Shown piece by piece: positions 25,558 to 33,884 of a stretch of DNA of 64,000 nt. The notes under the pieces were generated by a model that was given only the letters and a program-made list of their open reading frames with translations, made no database searches and was not told the origin of the DNA. Each line of letters opens with the position of its first letter. Positions within the stretch are counted from its first letter, which is position 1. The translations under genes were made by a program, and so were the position numbers. Origin of the DNA: Amaricoccus sp. (GTDB lineage: Bacteria; Pseudomonadota; Alphaproteobacteria; Rhodobacterales; Rhodobacteraceae); the NCBI RefSeq assembly GCF_017993425.1, contig NZ_JAGOMQ010000013.1:38201-102200 (forward strand). The letters run 5' to 3'.

Positions 25558-27278
25558 GCCGAGGCTTCCTCCAGTCTCTCTGTCTCGTCGAGCCCGTCCA
25601 CGAGCAGTCCCGCGAGCACGCGGCCCGCGACGTATCCGAAGGTCATCGCCGGCCCGAGCGTGATGCCGCCGCTCGGATAATTGCCGCCCATGACGCTGGT
25701 CATGTCGTTGCCCACCGCGAACAGCCCCGGGATCGCCGCGCCGTCCGCGCCCGTCACCCGCGCCGCCGCATCGGTGCGCAGCCCCGCGAAGGTGCCGAGG
25801 CTCCCCGCGACGATCCGCACCGCGTAGAACGGCCCGCGCTCCAGCGGCCCGAGCGCCGGGTTCGGCCATCGCGCCGCCGCATCGCCCTGCACCCGGTTGT
25901 AGGGCGAGGCGCCGCGGCCGAAATCCGGATCCTCGCCGCGCCGGGCATGCTCGTTGAACCGCGCCACCGTCGCCTCCAGCGCCGCCGGGTCGATCCCGCA
26001 GGCCCGCGCCAGCTCGGGAATCGTCCGCCCCCGCCGCAGGTAGCCGCTCGCCAGGTGCGGCCGCAGCGGGAACGGGAACGGCTTCGCCGCCCCGAGCCCC
26101 CAGCGCCGCTGCGCCGCATGATCGGCGATCAGCCACGCCGCCGGCTCCGCCCCCTCCGGCGTCGCCCGGAACAGCCCCGCCATGAAGTCGTGATAGCTGT
26201 CCGCCTCGTTGACGAACCGCCGCCCGGCCGCATCCACCGCCAGGAACCCCGGCTTCGCCCGCTCCACCAGATGCGGAAACCGCCCGACGCTGCCGTCGCC
26301 CCGAGGGACCAGCGACACCGGCGCCCAGGCCCCCGGATGCACGAGGTCGTCGGCCACCCGCGCCCCCACCGCCTCCGCCATCCGCATCCCGTCGCCGGCG
26401 TTCCCCTCGGGCGCCGCCGAATGGTGCTCCGCGTGGTCGAACATCGCCGCGATCCGCGCCGCGTCGTGGGGGAATCCCCCCGTCGCCAGCACCACCCCGC
26501 GCCGCGCCCGTACCACGCCCGCCTCCGCCCCGCCGATCGCGGCGCCGACCACCCGCCCGTCCTCGACCACCAGCCGCTCCGCCGGCGCGCCCGTCCGGAT
26601 CTCCACGCCCTTGTCGAGCGCGCTCCTGAGCAGCCGCGCCGCCAGCGCGTTGCCGTTGACGAGCTGCATCCCCCGCCCGTGAACCGCGAGGTCGCGCCCA
26701 TGCCGCAGGAACCGCCCCGCCGCGTAGCGCGCCGAGGCAACCGACCGCGTCGCGTTGACGAGATGGCCCATGTCCGCGCCCGAGGCGACGCCCATCCCGG
26801 CCACGGACACGATGTCGAGCGGCGGCCGCAGCTTGGCGATCCACGCCCCCAGCCCCCGCCCGTCATAGGGCGCCGCCGCCACCGACCGCCCGCCGGTCGC
26901 ATGGCCCGGCGTGGCGTGGAAATCCGGCGCCTTGTTGCCGTCGACGAAGGCGACCGCGGTCTCCGCCTCGAAGAACCGCACCATCTCCGGCCCGTTCCGC
27001 AGGAACACCTCCAACCGCGGATCCGCCGCCCGGTTCCCGAGCTCGCTCGCCAGATACCGCCGCGGCCCGGCCTCGTCCTCGACGATCCCTGCCCGCACGG
27101 CGAGCGGGTTGCGCGGTATCCACAGCCACCCGCCCGACCACGCCGTCGTCCCGCCGAGCACCGGCTCCTTCTCGACCACCACCACGTCGAGCCCGTGGAA
27201 CGCCGCCACCACCGCCGTCGCCAGCCCGCCGGCCCCGGAGCCCACGACCAGCACGTCGCACACCCGATCCCCGCTCAT
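25554..27278 (-). CDS. FAD-dependent dehydrogenase, 3-ketosteroid dehydrogenase/fumarate reductase type
   Basis: A 574-residue flavoprotein. The FAD dinucleotide motif is VLVVGSGAGGLATAVVAAF, followed by GGTTAWSGGWLWIP, the family's second contact, and FAVGNDMTSVMGGNYPSGG with the closing flavin-binding TLGPAMTFGYVAGR. Members of this branch introduce double bonds next to a ketone (3-ketosteroid delta-1-dehydrogenase) or reduce enoates. It resembles the flavoprotein encoded at 28476 in the divergent arm, suggesting two related ring or side-chain dehydrogenation steps. Overlaps the SDR remnant and the NIPSNAP gene by ATGA junctions. Confidence 0.9.
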   Translation of the reverse strand: MSGDRVCDVLVVGSGAGGLATAVVAAFHGLDVVVVEKEPVLGGTTAWSGGWLWIPRNPLAVRAGIVEDEAGPRRYLASELGNRAADPRLEVFLRNGPEMVRFFEAETAVAFVDGNKAPDFHATPGHATGGRSVAAAPYDGRGLGAWIAKLRPPLDIVSVAGMGVASGADMGHLVNATRSVASARYAAGRFLRHGRDLAVHGRGMQLVNGNALAARLLRSALDKGVEIRTGAPAERLVVEDGRVVGAAIGGAEAGVVRARRGVVLATGGFPHDAARIAAMFDHAEHHSAAPEGNAGDGMRMAEAVGARVADDLVHPGAWAPVSLVPRGDGSVGRFPHLVERAKPGFLAVDAAGRRFVNEADSYHDFMAGLFRATPEGAEPAAWLIADHAAQRRWGLGAAKPFPFPLRPHLASGYLRRGRTIPELARACGIDPAALEATVARFNEHARRGEDPDFGRGASPYNRVQGDAAARWPNPALGPLERGPFYAVRIVAGSLGTFAGLRTDAAARVTGADGAAIPGLFAVGNDMTSVMGGNYPSGGITLGPAMTFGYVAGRVLAGLLVDGLDETERLEEASA

Positions 27279-27535
27279 GACGCCAGCAGCCCCGGCATCA
27301 GCGCCCGCTCCGCCCGCCTAGCGCAAACGCCGGCCTCCCACACGTCCCCGGTCAGGAACGTCGCCCGCACTCCCTGCCCCGCCGGCGCATCGAGCGGCCC
27401 CTGCGGCGCCGGCTTGCGCCCGCTCGTCGTCGGCGCCAGCTCCAGCGCCCCGCCGCGCGCCGCGCAATCCGCGGCGAGCCGCAGCGCCACCGCGCCGCCG
27501 ATGCCGTCGCTCGCCCCGGTGACGACCGCCCTCAT
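27275..27535 (-). pseudogene. Shortened short-chain dehydrogenase remnant
   Basis: An 86-residue frame that starts as a short-chain dehydrogenase (MRAVVTGASDGIGGAVALRLA, the TGxxxGIG cofactor motif) and continues with family-like TTSGRKPAPQ and FLTGDV, but stops at a third of the usual 250 residues and lacks the Ser-Tyr-Lys catalytic triad. Both ends still overlap their neighbours by ATGA, so the deletion preserved translational coupling between iclR and the flavoprotein. The product is unlikely to be an active dehydrogenase. Confidence 0.7.
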
Positions 27536-28344
27536 GCCGTCCGTCTTTCCGCCGGACGGGCGGCGAAGAACCGCGAGCCCCGGCTCGCCGCGCCGATCTC
27601 CCCGGCCGCCGCCTGCAACGCCGGCGCCAGCGCCGCCATCCGCGCGGCGTCGAGCCGCACGCTCGGCGCCGCGATCGAGAGGCAGCCGATCGCCTCGCCC
27701 GTCCCGGCGCTGCGCACCGGCACGGCCATCGCCGCCATGCCGGCGAGATAGCTGTCGATCGCCACCGCGTATCCCTGCGCCCGCGCCTCGGCGAGCCGCG
27801 CGAGCAGTTCCGTCGCGCTCGCCGGCGCCTTCGCCCCGGCCCCCGGCTGCGTCGGCGCGATCCCCTGCCGCGACACCGCCATCAGCGCGTCATCGTCGCT
27901 CATCGTCGCGAGCCAGGCCCGCCCACCGGCCGAGGAGGCGAGATGCGCCACCACCCCCTGCTCGCGGCCCGGGTCATAGCGCAGGCCGCCCGTCGCGCCC
28001 TGCGCCACGCCGACCCAGACGAGGCTGTCGCCGTCGATCACGCTCAGCCGCACCAACTCGCCCGACTCGGCCGCCAGCCGGTCGAGGATCGGCTGCGCAA
28101 CATCCGTCACCCCGCTCTGCCCGAGGAAGGTCAGCCCCAGCGACGCCAGCTTGATCGTCAGCGCATAGTCGCCCTGCGCGCGGTCCTGCCGCACGTAGCC
28201 CAGGCGCGCGAGATCGTTCAGCAGCCGGTGCGCCGCGCTCGGCGGCATGTCGAGCCGCGTGGCGATCGCGCCCACCGGCAGGCCCGCCGGATGCCAGGCC
28301 AGCATCTCCAGTATCCCGAGCGTCCGCTCCAGCACGCTGCTCAC
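27532..28344 (-). CDS. IclR-family regulator of the catabolic cluster
   Basis: A 270-residue IclR protein: N-terminal winged helix (LERTLGILEMLA, LPVGAIATRLDMPPSAAHRLLNDL, LGYV) and a C-terminal effector domain with VAHLASSAGGRAWLATM and AIGCLSIAAPSVRL. IclR regulators usually respond to an aromatic or small-acid catabolite. It is the first gene of the minus-strand arm and divergent from the flavoprotein gene at 28476, with a candidate operator between them. The last part (FFAARPAERRTA) overlaps the SDR remnant start. Confidence 0.92.
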   Translation of the reverse strand: MSSVLERTLGILEMLAWHPAGLPVGAIATRLDMPPSAAHRLLNDLARLGYVRQDRAQGDYALTIKLASLGLTFLGQSGVTDVAQPILDRLAAESGELVRLSVIDGDSLVWVGVAQGATGGLRYDPGREQGVVAHLASSAGGRAWLATMSDDDALMAVSRQGIAPTQPGAGAKAPASATELLARLAEARAQGYAVAIDSYLAGMAAMAVPVRSAGTGEAIGCLSIAAPSVRLDAARMAALAPALQAAAGEIGAASRGSRFFAARPAERRTA

Positions 28345-28398
28345 CGCAACCTCCGATTCCCGTCGCGTGCCGACGACATACTACCTCGCCCGCAAAAA

Positions 28399-28413
28399 TG
28401 GAATGATATTCTG
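28399..28413. promoter_or_regulatory. Candidate IclR operator in the divergent promoter
   Basis: TGGAATGATATTCTG contains the 11-bp palindrome GAATGATATTC and resembles the TGGAA-N-TTCCA pattern of IclR-family sites. It lies 55 bp upstream of the regulator's ATG and 63 bp upstream of the divergent flavoprotein gene, in an AT-rich patch. Assignment is inferred from position and match. Confidence 0.5.
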
Positions 28414-28475
28414 AAATTGAATTGCGTTCGGCACTGTGGCACCAATCGGCCAACGATGACGAATCGGAGGACGCA

Positions 28476-30200
28476 ATGGCGGCGGCAGACGGGCTCGGCG
28501 GGATCGCGGAGGGCGCGACGTTCGACCTCGCGGTCCTCGGCGCCGGCGCGGGCGGCATGGCGGCCGCGGTGTTCGCGGCGCTGGAGGGCCAGCGCGTGCT
28601 CCTCGTCGAGCGCACCGAGTATCTCGGCGGCACCTCCGCCCTCTCCGCGGCCACCACCTGGATCCCCGGCACCCGCCTCGCCGCCACCGTCGGCGCCGAG
28701 GACAGCCGCGCCGACGTCTCCGGCTTCCTCGACCGCGCCGTCGGCAACCGCGCCCCCAAGGCCCTGCGCGAGGCCTTCCTCGACGCGGGGCCGGACGCGA
28801 TCCACACCCTCCTCGACAGGACCGACGCGCAGTTCCGCGCCCGGCCCTTCCACCCCGACTACCTCTACGAGCTCGAAGGCGCGACCGCCTGCGGCCGCGC
28901 CCTCGAGCCGGAGCCCTTCGACGGCCGCGCCCTCGGCGCCGACCTCGCCCTCGTCCGGCCGCCGATCCCCGAGTTCACCATCCTCGGCGGCATGGCCATC
29001 GACCGCGACGACATCAAGCACCTGCTGCGGATGAAGCAGTCCGCCGCCTCGCTCGCCTATGCGCTCCGCCTCATCGCCCGCTACGGCCTCGCGCGGCTCC
29101 GCTACCCGCGCGACCCGCGGATGCTGATGGGCAACGCTCTGATCGGCCGCCTGCTGCTCACCGCCCGCCGCCTCGGCGTGACGATCCTCACCGAGGCCGA
29201 GGTCACCGACCTCACGACCGCGGACGGCGCCGTCACCGGCCTCGCCGTCCGCCAGGGCGCCGTCGCGCGCCATATCGGCGTCACCCGCGGCGTGGTGCTG
29301 GCGAGCGGCGGCTTCACCCGCCACCCGACGCGCCGGCAACAGATGCTCCCCGCCCCGGCCCCGGATTGGAGCCCGGCGGCCCCGGGCCACACCGGCGCGC
29401 TCCACGACATCGTGCTGAAGCTCGGCGCCCATTACGGCACGGGCCAGGCGCAGAACGCCTTCTGGGCCCCGATCTCCGTCCGCAAGCGCAAGGACGGCTC
29501 CATGGCCGCCTTCCCGCATTTCGTCCTCGACCGCTCGAAGCCCGGCACGGTCTGCGTCGGCAAGGACGGCCGCCGCTTCGTCAACGAATCCCGCAGCTAT
29601 CACGAGTTCGTCGCCGCGATGTACGCGGCGAACACGGATGGCTCGACCATCCCGGCCTTCATCCTCTGCGACAGCGTCGCGCTGCGGAAATACGGCCTCG
29701 GCATGGTCCGCCCCGGCGGCGGCGATGTGAAGCCCTTCCTCGCCGACGGCTATCTCGTCGAGGCCCCCACCCTCGCGGCCCTCGCCGGCAAGCTCGGCAT
29801 CGACCCCGCCGGCCTCGCCGAGACGGCGCAAAGGATGAACGCCTTCGCCGCCGCCGGCGTGGATGCCGACTTCCACCGCGGCGAGACCGTCTACGAGCGC
29901 GCCAACGGCGACGCCGAGGCAGGGACGAAGAACCCGACCCTCGGCCCGATCGGCGCGGCCCCCTTCTACGCCGTCCGCCTCTGGCCCGGCGACATCGGCG
30001 CCGCCATGGGCCTCGTCACCGACCCCGACGCCCGCGTGCTCCGCGAGGACGGCAGCCCGATCCCCGGCGTCTACGCCGTCGGCAACGACGCCCAGTCGAT
30101 CATGGGCGGCGTCTATCCCGGCCCCGGCATAACCATCGGCCCGGCGATCACCTTCGGCTACATAGCCGCCCGCCACGCCAACCGGAGGGCGGCCGCATGA
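28476..30200 (+). CDS. FAD-dependent dehydrogenase, 3-ketosteroid dehydrogenase type (second copy)
   Basis: A 574-residue flavoprotein of the same branch as the gene at 25554. FAD contacts: LAVLGAGAGGMAAAVFAAL, LLVERTEYLGGTSALSAAT, YAVGNDAQSIMGGVYPGPG and TIGPAITFGYIAARHA; a DRSKPGTVCVGKDGRRFVNES segment is typical. The ATG at 28476 follows a CGGAGG ribosome site at 28465-28470. First gene of the plus-strand arm, probably repressed or activated by the divergent IclR protein. Confidence 0.9.
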   Translation: MAAADGLGGIAEGATFDLAVLGAGAGGMAAAVFAALEGQRVLLVERTEYLGGTSALSAATTWIPGTRLAATVGAEDSRADVSGFLDRAVGNRAPKALREAFLDAGPDAIHTLLDRTDAQFRARPFHPDYLYELEGATACGRALEPEPFDGRALGADLALVRPPIPEFTILGGMAIDRDDIKHLLRMKQSAASLAYALRLIARYGLARLRYPRDPRMLMGNALIGRLLLTARRLGVTILTEAEVTDLTTADGAVTGLAVRQGAVARHIGVTRGVVLASGGFTRHPTRRQQMLPAPAPDWSPAAPGHTGALHDIVLKLGAHYGTGQAQNAFWAPISVRKRKDGSMAAFPHFVLDRSKPGTVCVGKDGRRFVNESRSYHEFVAAMYAANTDGSTIPAFILCDSVALRKYGLGMVRPGGGDVKPFLADGYLVEAPTLAALAGKLGIDPAGLAETAQRMNAFAAAGVDADFHRGETVYERANGDAEAGTKNPTLGPIGAAPFYAVRLWPGDIGAAMGLVTDPDARVLREDGSPIPGVYAVGNDAQSIMGGVYPGPGITIGPAITFGYIAARHANRRAAA

Positions 30201-30241
30201 CCCCCCGCCCGTTAACCCCCCGTAAAAAAGTGGCAAGCCGG

Positions 30242-30272
30242 ATTCCAGCCGGATTCCAGCCCCATTCCAGCC
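30242..30272. repeat. Three ATTCCAGCC repeats at 11-bp period
   Basis: ATTCCAGCC occurs at 30242, 30253 and 30264, one helical turn apart, about 60-90 bp before the epimerase gene. The complement contains TGGAAT, the same half-site as the candidate IclR operator at 28399. This could be a multi-site operator for the downstream genes. Confidence 0.5.
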
Positions 30273-30333
30273 AGCATTTTTCGAGCTCCGGCAAAGGGTT
30301 CGCCGCCCTCCCGCCACGGGGACCAAAATCCGC

Positions 30334-31227
30334 ATGACCCGCGTCCTCGTCACCGGCGGAACCGGCTTCCTCGGCGCCTGGGTGGTCCGCGACCTCGTCG
30401 CCCGCGGCCACGCCGTCCGCGTCCTCGACCTCCGCCCCGACCCCGCCCATCTCGACTTCGTCTCCCCCGGCCTCTCGGCCGCCGTCGAATGCCGCGCCGG
30501 CGACATCCGCGACCCCGCCGCCGTCCGCGCCGCGATCTCGGGCTGCGACCGCGCCGTCCACCTCGCCGGCGTGATGACCCTCGACTGCGCCCGCGACCCC
30601 GTCGCCGGCGCCATGATCAACCTGATCGGCAGCCTCAACCTGTTCGAGGCCGCCATCGCCGAGGGCCTGCCCTCGCTCGCCTACGTCTCCACCGCCGGCG
30701 TCTTCGGCCCGACGGATGCGGAAAACCCAAGGCCCGCAACGCATTACGGCGCCTTCAAGCTCGCCGTCGAAGGCAGCGCGCGGGCCTATCTCGCCGACCG
30801 CGGCTTCCCCTCTGTCGGCTTCCGCCCCTACATCGTCTACGGCCCCGGCGAGTCTTCCGGCATCGCCGCCGGCCCCAGCATCGCGCTGCGCGCCGCCCAC
30901 GAGGGCCGCCCGGCCGTCATCCGCTTCTCCGGCCGCGTCGGCTTCGTCCACGTCGAGGAGGTCGCGGCCGCCTTCGTCGCCGCCGTCGAGAGCCCGCCCG
31001 AAGGCGCCGAAGCCTGGACGCTCGCCGGCGAGACCACGGACATGACCACCTTCCTCACCACCCTCCGCGCCCAGATCCCCGCCGCCGACATCGCCATCGA
31101 CGGCCCGCCGCTGCGCATCCCGCCCGAGATCGGCGCCGGCCCCCGCCCCGCCTTCCTCGCCGCAACGCCCCGGATCGGCCTCGCCGAAGGCGTCGCCCGC
31201 ACCCTCGCCCATTATCGCAAGAGCTGA
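30334..31227 (+). CDS. NAD-dependent epimerase/dehydratase (extended SDR)
   Basis: A 297-residue extended short-chain dehydrogenase. The cofactor motif is VLVTGGTGFLGAWVV; Asp-Ile at GDIRDPAA, the catalytic Ser in YVSTAGVFGP, and the Tyr-Lys pair in HYGAFKLAVE are all present, so it should be active. Such enzymes act on nucleotide sugars or on small hydroxy-ketones. In this cluster a catabolic dehydrogenase or epimerase role is likely. It is four bases before the shikimate-dehydrogenase-like gene. Confidence 0.88.
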   Translation: MTRVLVTGGTGFLGAWVVRDLVARGHAVRVLDLRPDPAHLDFVSPGLSAAVECRAGDIRDPAAVRAAISGCDRAVHLAGVMTLDCARDPVAGAMINLIGSLNLFEAAIAEGLPSLAYVSTAGVFGPTDAENPRPATHYGAFKLAVEGSARAYLADRGFPSVGFRPYIVYGPGESSGIAAGPSIALRAAHEGRPAVIRFSGRVGFVHVEEVAAAFVAAVESPPEGAEAWTLAGETTDMTTFLTTLRAQIPAADIAIDGPPLRIPPEIGAGPRPAFLAATPRIGLAEGVARTLAHYRKS

Positions 31228-31231
31228 CCCC

Positions 31232-32035
31232 ATGGACGTGATCCTGAACGGAGAAACCCGCCTCTACTACATCGTCGGCGACCCGATCGCGCAGGTGAAG
31301 TCCCCCCCGGCGCTGACCGCGATCCTCGTCGAGCGCGGCGCCAACGCCCTCGTCGTCCCCGCCCACGTCGCCCCGGCCGACCTCGACGCCTTCCTCGCCG
31401 CCGCCCGCGTCACGCGGAACGTCGACGGCATCGTCGTCACCGTCCCCCACAAGATCGCCTGCCTCGCCTTCTGCGACGAGACCACCGAGCGCGCCGCCTT
31501 CGCCGGCTCGACCAACGTCATCCGCCGCGGAGCGGACGGCCGCTGGCGCGGCGACAACACCGACGGCCAGGGCTACCTCGACGGCATGGCCGCCCGCGGC
31601 TTCGACGTCGCCGGCAAGACCGCGCTCCTCGTCGGCGCCGGCGGCGCCGGCTCGGCCATCGCCTACGAGATCCTCGCCCGCGGCGCGAAGCATCTGAAAA
31701 TCCACGACATCGACACGACCCGCCGCGACCGCATCCTCGCCCGTCTCGCCGAGCGCTTCCCCGGCCGCGCCGCCTCCGGCGACGCCGACCCGACCGGCGT
31801 CGACCTCGTCGCCAACGCCACCCCGCTCGGGATGCGCGAGGGCGACCCGCTCCCCGTCGACGCCACGAAACTCGTGGCCGCCCAGTTCGTCGCCGACGTC
31901 ATCACCCGGCCCGAGATCTCGCCGCTCCTCGTCCACGCCCGACACATCGGTTGCGCGACGATGCCCGGCGCCGGCATGTTCGACGCGCAGGCCCAGCTCC
32001 TCGTCGACCGGATGCTCGGGCTCGACGCGGTCTGA
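31232..32035 (+). CDS. Shikimate/quinate dehydrogenase-like protein
   Basis: A 267-residue AroE-family NAD(P)-dependent dehydrogenase. The substrate-binding N-domain contains IVGDPIAQVKSP and the catalytic Lys region VTVPHKIACLAFCDE; the NAD(P) domain has TALLVGAGGAGSAIAYEIL, and NATPLGMREGDPLPVD follows. A second family site is DNTDGQGYLDGM. The usual Ser-x-Ser substrate motif is replaced by KSPPA, which argues for a catabolic paralogue with a different substrate rather than biosynthetic AroE. Confidence 0.88.
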   Translation: MDVILNGETRLYYIVGDPIAQVKSPPALTAILVERGANALVVPAHVAPADLDAFLAAARVTRNVDGIVVTVPHKIACLAFCDETTERAAFAGSTNVIRRGADGRWRGDNTDGQGYLDGMAARGFDVAGKTALLVGAGGAGSAIAYEILARGAKHLKIHDIDTTRRDRILARLAERFPGRAASGDADPTGVDLVANATPLGMREGDPLPVDATKLVAAQFVADVITRPEISPLLVHARHIGCATMPGAGMFDAQAQLLVDRMLGLDAV

Positions 32036-32050
32036 ACCGGGGGGAGCGCG

Positions 32051-32194
32051 ATGCCGGATCTCCCGCTGCGCCAGGTCGAGGTCATCCGCGCCGCGATGAT
32101 GACCGGCGCCATCCAGGGCGCGGCCGAGCTCCTGCACGTCTCGTCCCCCGGCATCAGCCGGCTCCTCGAGCACACCGAGGAAAGCCTCGGCGGG
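32051..32194 (+). pseudogene. LysR-type regulator fragment (HTH only)
   Basis: The first 46 codons encode a LysR-type DNA-binding start (LPLRQVEVIRAAMMTGAIQG, AAELLHVSSPGISRLLEHTE, ESLG). Immediately after ESLG the reading frame turns into Arg/Pro-rich sequence without homology, and the effector domain is missing. It lies 15 bp after the shikimate-dehydrogenase-like gene and probably once regulated this arm; IclR remains as the intact regulator. Confidence 0.65.
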
Positions 32195-32286
32195 CGCCCC
32201 CGACGCCCCGTTCCGCATCGCCGCCCAGAAACGCCGCCTCCGCCCCACCGGCCTCCCGCGGACATGACGGCCGGGGGCGGCCCGGA

Positions 32287-33390
32287 TCACGCCTCCGGGT
32301 CGTCGCGGCTCCGCGCCGGCGGCAGGCGGGCCCAGGCGAGCACCAGCTCGTAGAACACCGACAGCACCACGGGCCCGAGGAACAGCCCGACGAGCCCGTG
32401 CGTCAGCGTGCCGCCGATCACCCCGGTCAGGATGACGAGCATCGGCGTCGTCAGCCCGCGCGCCATCAGGATCGGCTTCAGCACGTTGTCGACGAGCCCG
32501 ACGGGCACGAGGAGCGCGGTCAGCACGACGGCGAAGGTCGTCGTCTGCGTCACCCAGATCCAGATCAGCACCGGCAGCAGCACCGGCGCGGCGCCGATCT
32601 GGACGATGCAGAGCAGCAGCACGCCGAAGGCGATCAGCCCGGCGCCCGGGATGCCGGCGCCATAGAGGATGACCCCCGCCAGCAGCGCCTGCAGCAGCGC
32701 CACCCCGATCACCCCGCGCGAGACGTTGCGGATCGTCGCCCCCGCGAGGTCGACGAAATGCGCGCCGCGCGGGGCGATGAGGCGGCTCGCGAAGGCCCGC
32801 ACCCCGGCGGCGAGGCGCGGCCCCGGCGGGAACAGGAACCCGGCGATCACCACCGAGACGACGAACTTCAGCACGTCGGCGCCGAGCGCCGCGACCTTGC
32901 CGAGCACCACCCCGCCGGCGGGCAGCATCGCCGGCCCGTAGCGGTGCGTGGCCTCCTCGAGGTTGCCCGCCGCCAGCGCCCAGGCCTCCGAGACCGTCTC
33001 GCCGACCACCGGCCAGCCCGCGACGCCCGCCGGCGGCGGCGGGATGCGGAGCGCCCCGGACTGCACCCCCGTCGCCAGCCATTGCACGCTCTCGGCGAGG
33101 CTCCCCACCAGCAGGCTCACCGGCCCGAGCACCGTGGCGAGCGCGACGAGGGTGATGAGCGTCGCCGCGAGCCCCCCGCGCCCGCCGAGCCGCGCCTCTA
33201 GCCAGGCATAGGCGGGATAGAGCGCGACGGCGAGCAGCACCGCCCAGACCACGATGGGGATGAACGGGCTGACGAGCTGCAGCGACCACCAGGCGAACAG
33301 CCCGAGAAAGGCGAGGCGGACGACGAAGTCGGTCGCGCCCGCCTCGAACGCCTCCCGCCGCGCCCGGGGAAATCGCCGCTCCGGCATCAC
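32287..33390 (-). CDS. AI-2E-family transporter
   Basis: A 367-residue membrane protein with about eight helices. Family landmarks are the N-terminal double helix (FLGLFAWWSLQLVSPFIPIV, VWAVLLAVALYPAY), the periplasmic Pro-rich PPPPAGVAGWPVVGE loop, and the C-terminal helices ending GLVGLFLGPVVLSVFYEL. Despite the family name most members have no proven role in autoinducer-2 export. The ATG at 33390 overlaps the stop of the preceding small gene. Confidence 0.88.
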   Translation of the reverse strand: MMPERRFPRARREAFEAGATDFVVRLAFLGLFAWWSLQLVSPFIPIVVWAVLLAVALYPAYAWLEARLGGRGGLAATLITLVALATVLGPVSLLVGSLAESVQWLATGVQSGALRIPPPPAGVAGWPVVGETVSEAWALAAGNLEEATHRYGPAMLPAGGVVLGKVAALGADVLKFVVSVVIAGFLFPPGPRLAAGVRAFASRLIAPRGAHFVDLAGATIRNVSRGVIGVALLQALLAGVILYGAGIPGAGLIAFGVLLLCIVQIGAAPVLLPVLIWIWVTQTTTFAVVLTALLVPVGLVDNVLKPILMARGLTTPMLVILTGVIGGTLTHGLVGLFLGPVVLSVFYELVLAWARLPPARSRDDPEA

Positions 33391-33884
33391 GACGAGCCCG
33401 CGGCGGCGGCCGTGTCGAGGCCGGCGCGGTCGAGGCTCGCGACGATCCGCGCCGCCGGCTCCGGCGCGAGATGGCGGCCGGCGAGGTCGCCGGCGATCCG
33501 CGCGCCGGAGCCCGGATTGCCGGCGAGGATGGCCGGGACGGCCTCGTCGGCGAGGCCGGGCTCCGTCGCCGCCGCGGCGACGGCGACGTGGCCATGGAGG
33601 ATCTGCGGCGCGTTCCCCCGCCGCGCCTCGGCGAGCGCCTCGGCGTGGCGGCCATGGGCGAAGCGCCAGAGGAAGAGGTCGACCCGGTAGCCCCCGGGCT
33701 GCCCCGGATTGCCGGCGTAGGCATCCTCCAGGAGCGGCAGCGCCAGCGCCCGCGGGGCCCCGGGGTCCGACGGCGCTCCACCCTCCGGCGCCTCCGAGGT
33801 GCCCCCGAACGCCGGCGCATAGCCGCCGCGGGGAATGTCGATCCGGAACCGGCTCGCCCTCGCCATGCCTTCCGCCCCCCTCAT
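33387..33884 (-). pseudogene. Remnant of a TPR/adenylate-cyclase-like regulator, internally deleted
   Basis: A 165-residue frame that joins two ends of a larger protein. FRIDIPRGGYAPAF near the start is typical of the linker after a DNA-binding or cyclase domain in alphaproteobacterial TPR regulators, while NPGQPGGYRVDLFLWRFAHG, PQILHGHVAVAAAA and HLAPEPAARIVASLDRAGL are typical of their C-terminal ends. The middle of several hundred residues seems to be gone, but the frame and the ATGA overlaps on both sides are preserved. Whether the product is made or functional is unknown. Confidence 0.5.

Noticed and set aside
32287..33390. Quorum-sensing autoinducer-2 exporter
   Set aside because: The AI-2E name is a family label; no luxS or lsr genes are seen and most members have other or unknown roles.
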